A stretch of 64,000 nt of DNA from Akkermansia muciniphila (GTDB lineage Bacteria; Verrucomicrobiota; Verrucomicrobiia; Verrucomicrobiales; Akkermansiaceae): NCBI GenBank assembly GCA_945890645.1, contig CAMDCV010000019.1, forward strand, positions 1 through 64,000, given 5' to 3'. Below the pieces are notes generated by a model. The model searched no databases. It was not told the origin of the DNA and was given only the letters and a program-made list of their open reading frames with translations. The translations under genes were made by a program, and so were the position numbers. Shown here piece by piece: positions 35,778 to 43,144 of the stretch; the stretch's first letter is position 1; each line of letters starts with the position of its first letter.

Positions 35778-36110
35778 ATGAAAACAGCAGCAAAAATTCT
35801 TTTAAGCATCGTATTTTTCACATTTCTCGTAAGTTGTTCAAAAAGCAATCACTTTGGTAAATGGCAAGACAATGACCGCCCATCCCAACTGGAGTTATCT
35901 CCAGACGGCAAACTTCAAATTGCAGATGGATCTTCAGTTGTTCTCGGCAAATACGCTGTCACAGATGGCGGAAAATTGAAGATGCAAGTGGAGGTAAATG
36001 GGCTTACAAGTTTGAAAGAATTCACTATGTCTGTGAGCGAGAAAAACATGACATTAACTGATAAGAAAGGTGAGATTTCTCAATTTACACGCATGGAATT
36101 AATCAAATAG
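35778..36110 (+). CDS. Small lipoprotein of unknown function
   Basis: 110 residues. ILLSIVFFTFLVSCSKSNHFG is a lipoprotein signal with lipobox LVSC, so the mature protein begins at Cys and is membrane-tethered. The rest (GKWQDNDRPSQLELSPDGKL and on) is a lipocalin-like series of short beta strands of the kind seen in DUF-type lipoproteins with G-x-W at the front. Function unknown. First of four small unknown genes before dapF. Confidence 0.75.
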   Translation: MKTAAKILLSIVFFTFLVSCSKSNHFGKWQDNDRPSQLELSPDGKLQIADGSSVVLGKYAVTDGGKLKMQVEVNGLTSLKEFTMSVSEKNMTLTDKKGEISQFTRMELIK

Positions 36111-36348
36111 ATTAATCTTAGAACTTATCTGAAGACCCGCAGTTCAGAATTCTGAAAATTCTGTAATTCTGTTAAAATGAGCCACCATGGCCGGATGATC
36201 TCCTATTCAAGTTGATCGCATGTAACGCAGCCCAAGCCGCCGGGACCGCGTAGAACGTGGATATGCTCTGGCTCTGCCTATAGGTTTCCGCAAGAGTTCA
36301 AAAGCAAGGAATTGCATTGTTAACAATGATTGGTAAGTTAGCCAACAA

Positions 36349-36528
36349 ATGAGCACCACTAAAGAACTTTGGTCTGATTGGGACGCCCAAATCGAGGCTG
36401 ATCTTAGCAGCGGCAAATTGGACTACTTCATCAACCAAGCGCGAGCTGAAATTATGCTAATAGATCCGATGTATGAAAGCTTCGCACCGCACGATGTTAA
36501 CTCATCTGGACCAAGTTACAAATCATGA
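36349..36528 (+). CDS. Short helical ORF, possibly antitoxin-like
   Basis: 59 codons: MSTTKELWSDWDAQIEAD, then LSSGKLDYFINQARAEIML. The run W-x-x-Q-I-E-A-D-x-x-x-G-K-L-D is common in short proteins paired with RelE/ParE toxins, but no toxin gene follows. The gap before it (36111-36348, 238 bp) holds no gene that I can support. Low confidence. Confidence 0.35.
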   Translation: MSTTKELWSDWDAQIEADLSSGKLDYFINQARAEIMLIDPMYESFAPHDVNSSGPSYKS

Positions 36529-36587
36529 AAGGTCATTTTAAGCTGCTAACAGATTTTTTGCTTACATCACCTCTCTAAAAACTACCT

Positions 36588-37142
36588 ATGGCCAGTTCAC
36601 TCGGACCAATGCCCTCGGTTCAGCAGATTGTGAGGAGTTGCCTCAGAATCCTTTATAAAGCTACAGCAATCGTTGTGGCTATTTTTGCCGTGATTTTCTT
36701 GCTATTTTGGGCATTTCTGTCCTCGGGAAACCGTTCAATTGAGGATCATACGATTGGTAAAGTCTCAATTACCCAGTTGGGAGAGATGCAGGTAGGTTAC
36801 CAACATGACGGTGATATTTCTTACAATTACTACGTTCGTATTGTAGGCAGCACGACTGCTTATTCTGAATGGACTTACTTTGGCTGGGATCTCAAAGCGT
36901 CGGGTAAGTGTAAGTCCGCATCATCGGTTGACGGGAGATTCACCTGCATTTACTCACAACACGAAATTCATCCATGGGAACAGCTAGGGCTGGAAACCAT
37001 TCCATTGATGGTAATTTTTGATCGGAAATCCGGACTAATCTGGCCGACAGAAAAATCGGATGAACATTTCACTGGATATTGGCTGGAAGCCTGGCGTACT
37101 TTTCGGCTATCGAATCCTGAGCTCCCCGAAGCGCCGGAGTAA
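36588..37142 (+). CDS. Membrane-anchored protein of unknown function
   Basis: 184 residues. A membrane helix at about 25-45 (AIVVAIFAVIFLLFWAFLSS) anchors a C-terminal beta-rich domain (HDGDISYNYYVRIVGSTTAY, FGWDLKASGKCKS). Two Cys in the exported domain could pair. No family recognised. AT-richer than the dap genes, like its small neighbours. Confidence 0.6.
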   Translation: MASSLGPMPSVQQIVRSCLRILYKATAIVVAIFAVIFLLFWAFLSSGNRSIEDHTIGKVSITQLGEMQVGYQHDGDISYNYYVRIVGSTTAYSEWTYFGWDLKASGKCKSASSVDGRFTCIYSQHEIHPWEQLGLETIPLMVIFDRKSGLIWPTEKSDEHFTGYWLEAWRTFRLSNPELPEAPE

Positions 37143-37263
37143 ATTATCCTCTACAATAATGATTCATGGCATTTAAGACCATCCAGCGTAACCTCGCACC
37201 TCTGCAGCAGTACTCGCGGTTCATTCAGAATACACGCTTCATTTGAGAGAAGAAAAGCAGCTG

Positions 37264-37560
37264 ATGAAATCCCGCGCCAATCAAATGTTCACAGGAATTT
37301 GTCTGATCATGATCGGTCTAGGGTGGGTTGGTTTGATTCAGTTTGGATACGGGATTACCATTAGTTCCGTAGTTTCGAGTGTAACCGATGAAATTGATTA
37401 CGAGAGAAAGGATCTGAGTGGCGATGAATGCAGGAAGCTCATCTATTCTTTTGCGGGAAAGATGAAAAAATCGGCCCCGAATGTGTTTCTTCCCGTGATT
37501 CCCCTCGGCATCGGCTTTTTTCTCGTAGGCTATGCTTGTAAAAAGAAGGCACCGCAGTGA
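37264..37560 (+). CDS. Small protein with two membrane helices, unknown function
   Basis: 98 residues from ATG 37264 (MKSRANQMFTGI); a TTG at 37243 is less likely. Helices lie at about 7-28 and 75-92 with a charged loop (EIDYERKDLSGDECRKLIYS) between. Codon use differs from dapF downstream. No family recognised. Confidence 0.5.
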   Translation: MKSRANQMFTGICLIMIGLGWVGLIQFGYGITISSVVSSVTDEIDYERKDLSGDECRKLIYSFAGKMKKSAPNVFLPVIPLGIGFFLVGYACKKKAPQ

Positions 37561-37583
37561 GTTGGGCAAATACACATTGAATC

Positions 37584-37667
37584 GCCCCTACAGGGCTCAA
37601 AATAGGTGGGGGATGCCATGACCTAGGGCGTTGCCGCTAGGCTGGTATGGTGTTGCGCCTTTGGCGC
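37584..37667. repeat. Intergenic repeat with three consecutive hairpins
   Basis: GCCCCTACAGGGC (37584-37596), CCTAGGGC...GCCGCTAGG (37622-37641) and GCGCCTTTGGCGC (37655-37667) are three small inverted repeats in a row. The whole recalls a dispersed intergenic element common in Planctomycetota and Verrucomicrobiota, where a phrase like CCTAGGGCGTTGCC recurs (memory, unverified). It lies in the 219-bp gap before dapF. Confidence 0.55.
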
Positions 37668-37779
37668 TCAAATACCCACTGCTCACTGATCACTGCTGAC
37701 TCACCACTTCAACTCCGATATTTCACAATGCAGGCTTGAAAGATGGGTCATTTCCGCCTACACACCCTGCCGAAACTCT

Positions 37780-38589
37780 ATGTTACTCCACTTTTACAAA
37801 ATGAACGGCGCGGGCAATGACTTCATTGTCGTTGATAACCGTGACCTCTCGCTCCAACTCGATGACGAGATCATCGCCGCTCTCTGCGATCGCCATCGGG
37901 GCGTCGGAGCCGATGGATTGCTGGCCGTTGAACCCGCCGAGCAGGGTGCCGATTTCAAATTCCGCTACTACAATGCCGATGGCGGCGAGGCGGAAATGTG
38001 CGGAAATGGAGCGCGCTGCTTCGGGCGTTTCACCGCGAATTTGACCGAAGAAACGAAAGATGTTGTCACCTTCGAAACCATGGCCGGCACACTCTCGGCG
38101 CACATGGTTGAGGAAAACGTGCGCATCGCGATGTCGAACCCGCACGACCTGCGCCTTAACCTCGATCTTGCCATCGAAGGCCTCACGGGAGCCATCCATT
38201 TCATCAACACCGGCGTGCCGCACGTGGTTGTATTTGTCGATGACCTTGAAAACGTCGATGTCCTCAAATACGGCACGGTCCTGCGCTATCACGCTGCCTT
38301 TGCACCCGCAGGCACCAACGTGAATTTCGCGAAAGTTCTCAGCCCGCAACACATCGCCATCCGCACCTACGAGCGCGGCGTGGAAGATGAAACGCTGGCT
38401 TGCGGCACGGGCATGACCGCTTGTGCCTTGCTGCATCATTTGCTCAACGGCGCGGCATCACCGGTGAAGGTGGACGTGGCAGGTGGCGACACTTTGGAAA
38501 TCGGCTTCGTCGCCAATGGCAACGACTTTACCGATGTCACGCTCAGCGGTCCGGCGGACTTTGTTTTTGAAGGCGCAATCGAAATTTAA
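37780..38589 (+). CDS. dapF: Diaminopimelate epimerase
   Basis: 269 residues, normal length. LHFYKMNGAGNDFIVVDNRD opens the protein; the two catalytic Cys are in EMCGNGARCFGRF and TLACGTGMTACAL. It converts LL- to meso-diaminopimelate for peptidoglycan and lysine. It heads dapF-dapA-dapB, with an 11-nt gap to dapA. Confidence 0.97.
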   Translation: MLLHFYKMNGAGNDFIVVDNRDLSLQLDDEIIAALCDRHRGVGADGLLAVEPAEQGADFKFRYYNADGGEAEMCGNGARCFGRFTANLTEETKDVVTFETMAGTLSAHMVEENVRIAMSNPHDLRLNLDLAIEGLTGAIHFINTGVPHVVVFVDDLENVDVLKYGTVLRYHAAFAPAGTNVNFAKVLSPQHIAIRTYERGVEDETLACGTGMTACALLHHLLNGAASPVKVDVAGGDTLEIGFVANGNDFTDVTLSGPADFVFEGAIEI

Positions 38590-38600
38590 CTCCTACCACC

Positions 38601-39482
38601 ATGTCATTCCGGGGAACCTATACCGCAATCATCACACCCTTTCGCGACGGCAACATTGATGTGCCAGCGTTTCAGAAATTGGTGGAATTCCAAGTCGCTG
38701 GTGGCGTGACGGGCATCGTGCCGATGGGCACGACGGGTGAATCGCCCACCGTTGACATGGATGAGCACAAAGAAGTCATTCGCCTCGCCATTGAGTTTGC
38801 CGCAGGTCGTGTGGAAGTCGTCGCCGGCACTGGTGCGAACTCGACCAAAGAAGCGATCGAACTCACCCAAGCCGCCGAAGAAATGGGCGCAACGGGCACA
38901 CTGCAAGTCTGCCCCTACTACAACAAACCATCGCAAGAAGGTGTGTTCCAGCATTTCAAAGCGATTGCCGACAACACGAAGTTGCCGGTGATGCTCTACA
39001 GCGTGCCAGGTCGTTCGGGCATTGAGATCGGCGTCGATACCACCGCACGCCTCGCAGTCGCTTGTCCAAACATCACTGCGATCAAAGAAGCCGGTGGATC
39101 TGTGGATCGCATCAGTCAATTGCGACAGGCTCTACCGGCTGACTTCGCTCTGCTCAGCGGCGATGATCCACTCACATTGCCGTTCATGATTTGTGGCGCG
39201 ACTGGTTTAGTCTCGGTGGCATCGAACATCATCCCCAACGTCATGAGTCGTCTTGTGCAGCTGTGCCTCAATGGCGATTACGCGGCATCGGCGGCACTGC
39301 ATCAGCAATACTACCCGCTCATGCGTGGCCTGATGACACTCGATGTAAATCCCGTACCGATCAAAGCCGCCGCGCATCTGATGGGGCTTTGTGGTGGCGA
39401 ATTCCGCCTGCCACTCGTCGGCCTAACAGATTCGCAAACCACGACGTTGCGCCAACTGCTGCAATCGTTTCAATTGATCTAA
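38601..39482 (+). CDS. dapA: 4-hydroxy-tetrahydrodipicolinate synthase
   Basis: 293 residues, normal length. IVPMGTTGESPTVDMDEH, the catalytic Tyr segment VMLYSVPGRSGIEIG and the Schiff-base Lys in PNITAIKEAGGSVDRI identify it. It condenses pyruvate with aspartate semialdehyde. Second gene of dapFAB; dapB follows after 8 nt. Confidence 0.97.
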   Translation: MSFRGTYTAIITPFRDGNIDVPAFQKLVEFQVAGGVTGIVPMGTTGESPTVDMDEHKEVIRLAIEFAAGRVEVVAGTGANSTKEAIELTQAAEEMGATGTLQVCPYYNKPSQEGVFQHFKAIADNTKLPVMLYSVPGRSGIEIGVDTTARLAVACPNITAIKEAGGSVDRISQLRQALPADFALLSGDDPLTLPFMICGATGLVSVASNIIPNVMSRLVQLCLNGDYAASAALHQQYYPLMRGLMTLDVNPVPIKAAAHLMGLCGGEFRLPLVGLTDSQTTTLRQLLQSFQLI

Positions 39483-39490
39483 CATTTTTT

Positions 39491-40234
39491 ATGTCCGAAT
39501 CTCCACAACTTCTCGTCACCGGAAAATCCGGACGCATGGGCCAAGCTGTCATCGAAGCCGCGCGGCAAGCAGGCGTCAACGTCGTCGCCACGCACGATGC
39601 CGGAGAAGACCTCGCGACCGCTCTCGCCAAGGCCGATACAGTGATCGATTTCACGATTCATTCGTTCACCAAAACATTGTTAGAGGCAGCCGTAAAAAAT
39701 GGCACGCGTCTCGTAATTGGCACCACGGGTCACAGCGAAGAAGAACGCGAGTTGATCTACGCTGCGGCGAAAACATTGCCCATCGTCTATGCACCGAATT
39801 TTTCCATCGGCGTGAATACTTTGTTTTGGTTGACTCGCCATGCCGCTCGTATTCTCGGCAACGATCAGTTCGACATCGAAGTGACAGAAATGCATCATCG
39901 TCATAAGATCGATGCCCCCTCCGGCACAGCCCGTCGTTTGTTAGAAATTCTCAACGAGGAAACCGATACCAATTACAACGATGACATCGTGCACGGACGT
40001 TTCGGCCTCACGGGTGCGCGGCCCGCGCGAGAAATCGGCATGCACACCTTGCGGGGTGGTGATGTGGTAGGCGATCACACCGTCATGTTTGCCGCCGATG
40101 GCGAACGCGTGGAGCTTACGCACAAAGCCAGCTCACGCATGACCTTTGCCAGCGGTGCAGTGAAAGCAGCGCAATGGCTCGTCAACCAACCCGCTGGTCT
40201 TTACGACATGCAGGATGTGTTAGGTCTCAAGTGA
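39491..40234 (+). CDS. dapB: 4-hydroxy-tetrahydrodipicolinate reductase
   Basis: 247 residues from ATG 39491 (MSESPQLLVTGKSGRMGQAV); the longer upstream frame is not used because it overlaps dapA. GKSGRMGQ binds NAD(P)H, GTTGHSEEE, FSIGVNTLFWL and MHHRHKIDAPSGTA form the catalytic domain. Third gene of dapFAB. Its last 15 bases overlap the end of the convergent nuclease gene. Confidence 0.97.
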   Translation: MSESPQLLVTGKSGRMGQAVIEAARQAGVNVVATHDAGEDLATALAKADTVIDFTIHSFTKTLLEAAVKNGTRLVIGTTGHSEEERELIYAAAKTLPIVYAPNFSIGVNTLFWLTRHAARILGNDQFDIEVTEMHHRHKIDAPSGTARRLLEILNEETDTNYNDDIVHGRFGLTGARPAREIGMHTLRGGDVVGDHTVMFAADGERVELTHKASSRMTFASGAVKAAQWLVNQPAGLYDMQDVLGLK

Positions 40235-43009
40235 CCACGGTTCGATCGTCATCGCCGCAAGATCGGAGCCAGCACTTAAAAGATCAAAATCATCGTAAAC
40301 GACTTTTTCGTTAGGTGGCCAGAAGACATCCGCTGCCATGCGCTCGATGAGCATTTCTGCGCAGTCGCGGGCGGCTTGCGTGATGTTGGCATCGAAGTCT
40401 TCCCATGGATCGAAAAAGACTTTGTCACGGGCGTCACCAAGGCAAATGTAGCCCACTCCTGGCGCATTCGGCGTTAGCCCAGCGGCAGAATAAAGTGGCA
40501 ATTGTAAGTTGATCCAACGCTGCTGTTTTCCGTTCTCATCGGTAACGAGCAATCTCTCATCATTGGCGAGATGACTCGGGATCGTCGTTTTCGCACTGAG
40601 TTTTTTGAGATGGGCGGCTTTGACTTTATCATCGAGTCTGCCCGATTTGTAATCCCACATCATATAAGCATCGGTGGCGGGATGATAGTCGATGCGATCA
40701 ATTTTTCCACGCAATGTGATCGGCGGCATGAGAAGAGTGAAGGGTGTTTCCACCTTCCATACCTGCCAGCCCTCAGCACGACGTTGTGCTTGGATGTCCG
40801 CAAACCATTCCAGACGTTGTCGTAACGCTGCCGTTTGAAGTTGCAAGGCAAGATTCGGACGAGAGCCGTAGCGTCGTTCAATCAATGCCGCCAGTTGCGC
40901 GTGCCAATATTGTGTGAGTGCGGTTGCGGAAGTGAGATCGCGCGCACTCGGATCGAGGCCCCACATTTCCAATACCTCGTGAAGTAGATTGCCGAAATCG
41001 CGATGATTCCACTCACCTCGATCCCCATCGCATTGGTTCATCTTGAGTCCATGCTTCAAATAAAAGCGATAGGGGCAGGCGATGTAGTCGCGCAAAGCGG
41101 TCACCGAGAGCTTACGGATGCCTTCTTTTTCCGGCGCTACTTCCGTCTTGCGTGGCTGCCATTTCCAATCGGGATGCCAGTGCAACTGCGCATCAGCGGG
41201 AGGTACTTCCGCAAACAATTGCGCTACTCGATGAGCCAGCTCCTCGCCTCCCGCGCGCAACAAGAGCCGGGATGGACGCAGAATTTTGCCTTGCGTATCG
41301 GTTTTGCTGCATAGGATATCGATCGTGCCATAGGCGCGGTGCGACTCTAACAACGCATGATAGAGATAAGCATCGCGCGCTTCGCGTTGCGCATCGGTAT
41401 TTAAGCCGAGCCATTCGCGATTGGTGATGGTCAGCCATGGTTCGCCGCCACAACGCGCGGGAACGACATGATCATCCATGCCGCAGATCAGCAAGTGAGT
41501 AGACTTGTGGAAAGGGATTTCCAGCCAGCCCTCGACATCGAGTGCTCGCTCGTCCGGCAAGTCAACGGAGACCGCGGGCAGGCGCTCGCAACACAGTTGC
41601 AGCCAAAAGGTGGCATCGCGTGATAATTGTTTTTCCCATGGCCCCCACAAGGCGAGGATGCGCGCAAACCATTCCGAGGCATTCGTATCGATCAACGTAT
41701 CTTGCTGCCAACGCTCTAACAATTTCTCCATGGTTGTGCAGAAACCATTTTTCAAAAACTCTGCACGCCAGTCATGCAGTTGCTGCACTGCTACTAGTAA
41801 CTGCTGCGCCTGATCTTCGGAAAGTCCGCGCGGTAATGACTGCGTGGCCACCAATCGCTTGATGTCATCGAACGAATCAACGAGGCATTGATCGCGCAAA
41901 ATACCCAAGCTCTTCAGCCATCCATACGTGCTACCGCCTGTGAGGCACTGCGTTTCCCGAAAGCCAGCCATTTCTGCGACCACCGAAAGACTCGACAGGC
42001 TCATCCAACGCTGCCAATGCCTCAGCCACACGCGCCAATCAAGCGAGCTGCTTTCCGACGCCGGATCGAAGACGTGCCAACCCGCTCGGGCAAATGCCGT
42101 CGCGAGCGGGTGACCAAGCGCTGGTTCACAAGTGGCTAGCATCACTTGATCTGAAGCCGCTTGAGTCCTTGCCACGCAGGCCACTGCTTGCTCGGCAAGT
42201 TGACGGATATCTCCCACAAGATGAACATTTCCGGCAATGCCATTTCGACCGGGAAAACCCAATCTTCGCTCGCACCAAGATAGTCGGGGAAAACCGAGAT
42301 CATCAAAATGTTCAGCTTCCTCCGGTGGGGCCGCGATCAGCACTTGAACGTTCAATGAACGACGCCACTGCTGCACGACAAAAGGAGAAGTCTCGGTAAC
42401 CCCGACAATCACGAGTTGGTGGCAGTCATTCGGCAAGGGCGTAAGAATACTTTCGGCATGACGTTGCTGCAGAAAGATACTGCGACTGCGCAATTTCCAC
42501 TCTCGCAATAGAGCCTCGACACGCAGTTCCAGCATTGCCAGCACTTTCCATCGCGCGGCATCATGATGCTGACCCATGCGAAGCGCCGCATCGCGCAAGA
42601 GCAGTCCATTTTCTTGCAGTTGATATCGCAAAGTCACCAATGATTGTGCGAGCGAACGCGACCAGCCCGGCGCTTCCTCTTCATCGAGCGCATGCGGAAA
42701 GGCCGCAGACAAAGTCGACCAGTCATCGATCGCTTCCAGCACTTCCATCCATGCGACCAGTTCGATTGATTCATCGGCGATGTCGCTATCAGTCGCCTTG
42801 ATGAAATACGCTGGCGTAACGGTTCGCAGACCAAGCACGGCTGCTTGATCGCGCGCCGCGATCTGTGCGACTGCCTCTTGTAAACGTCGTCCGGCTTGGG
42901 CTGTCGGCACCACGAGACACATCGAAGCCATGGAATCACGCCGCGCCCAGAGCCATTCCGCCGCCGATTCGACCAAACTTTTCTCCCAGCCCAAAAACGT
43001 GCGTAGCAT
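40220..43009 (-). CDS. AddB-like PD-(D/E)xK nuclease family protein
   Basis: 929 residues from ATG 43009 (a TTG just before is in frame). The C-terminal third is a RecB-type nuclease: VTALRDYIACPYRFYLKHGL, FGNLLHEVLEMWG with the active-site His, LRGKIDRIDYHP and YMMWDYKSGRLDD with the D-x-K motif. The N-terminal part is an inactivated helicase-like region, as in AddB. AddB with AddA processes double-strand breaks for recombination; no addA is in the window. The normal Fe-S Cys pattern of AddB is not clear. Convergent with dapB, overlapping by 15 bp. Confidence 0.8.
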   Translation of the reverse strand: MLRTFLGWEKSLVESAAEWLWARRDSMASMCLVVPTAQAGRRLQEAVAQIAARDQAAVLGLRTVTPAYFIKATDSDIADESIELVAWMEVLEAIDDWSTLSAAFPHALDEEEAPGWSRSLAQSLVTLRYQLQENGLLLRDAALRMGQHHDAARWKVLAMLELRVEALLREWKLRSRSIFLQQRHAESILTPLPNDCHQLVIVGVTETSPFVVQQWRRSLNVQVLIAAPPEEAEHFDDLGFPRLSWCERRLGFPGRNGIAGNVHLVGDIRQLAEQAVACVARTQAASDQVMLATCEPALGHPLATAFARAGWHVFDPASESSSLDWRVWLRHWQRWMSLSSLSVVAEMAGFRETQCLTGGSTYGWLKSLGILRDQCLVDSFDDIKRLVATQSLPRGLSEDQAQQLLVAVQQLHDWRAEFLKNGFCTTMEKLLERWQQDTLIDTNASEWFARILALWGPWEKQLSRDATFWLQLCCERLPAVSVDLPDERALDVEGWLEIPFHKSTHLLICGMDDHVVPARCGGEPWLTITNREWLGLNTDAQREARDAYLYHALLESHRAYGTIDILCSKTDTQGKILRPSRLLLRAGGEELAHRVAQLFAEVPPADAQLHWHPDWKWQPRKTEVAPEKEGIRKLSVTALRDYIACPYRFYLKHGLKMNQCDGDRGEWNHRDFGNLLHEVLEMWGLDPSARDLTSATALTQYWHAQLAALIERRYGSRPNLALQLQTAALRQRLEWFADIQAQRRAEGWQVWKVETPFTLLMPPITLRGKIDRIDYHPATDAYMMWDYKSGRLDDKVKAAHLKKLSAKTTIPSHLANDERLLVTDENGKQQRWINLQLPLYSAAGLTPNAPGVGYICLGDARDKVFFDPWEDFDANITQAARDCAEMLIERMAADVFWPPNEKVVYDDFDLLSAGSDLAAMTIEPWSLET

Positions 43010-43144
43010 CAAAAAAACGATGCATGACTATCGCCCTAAGACCAAGCAAAAACCACGGAGTCGAAAAATTTGGTGGATACAATCCAGCGAGGTAGCCATC
43101 GGGATAGGGCTTGCCAATGCTGGGGCAATTGCTACAACCATTTT

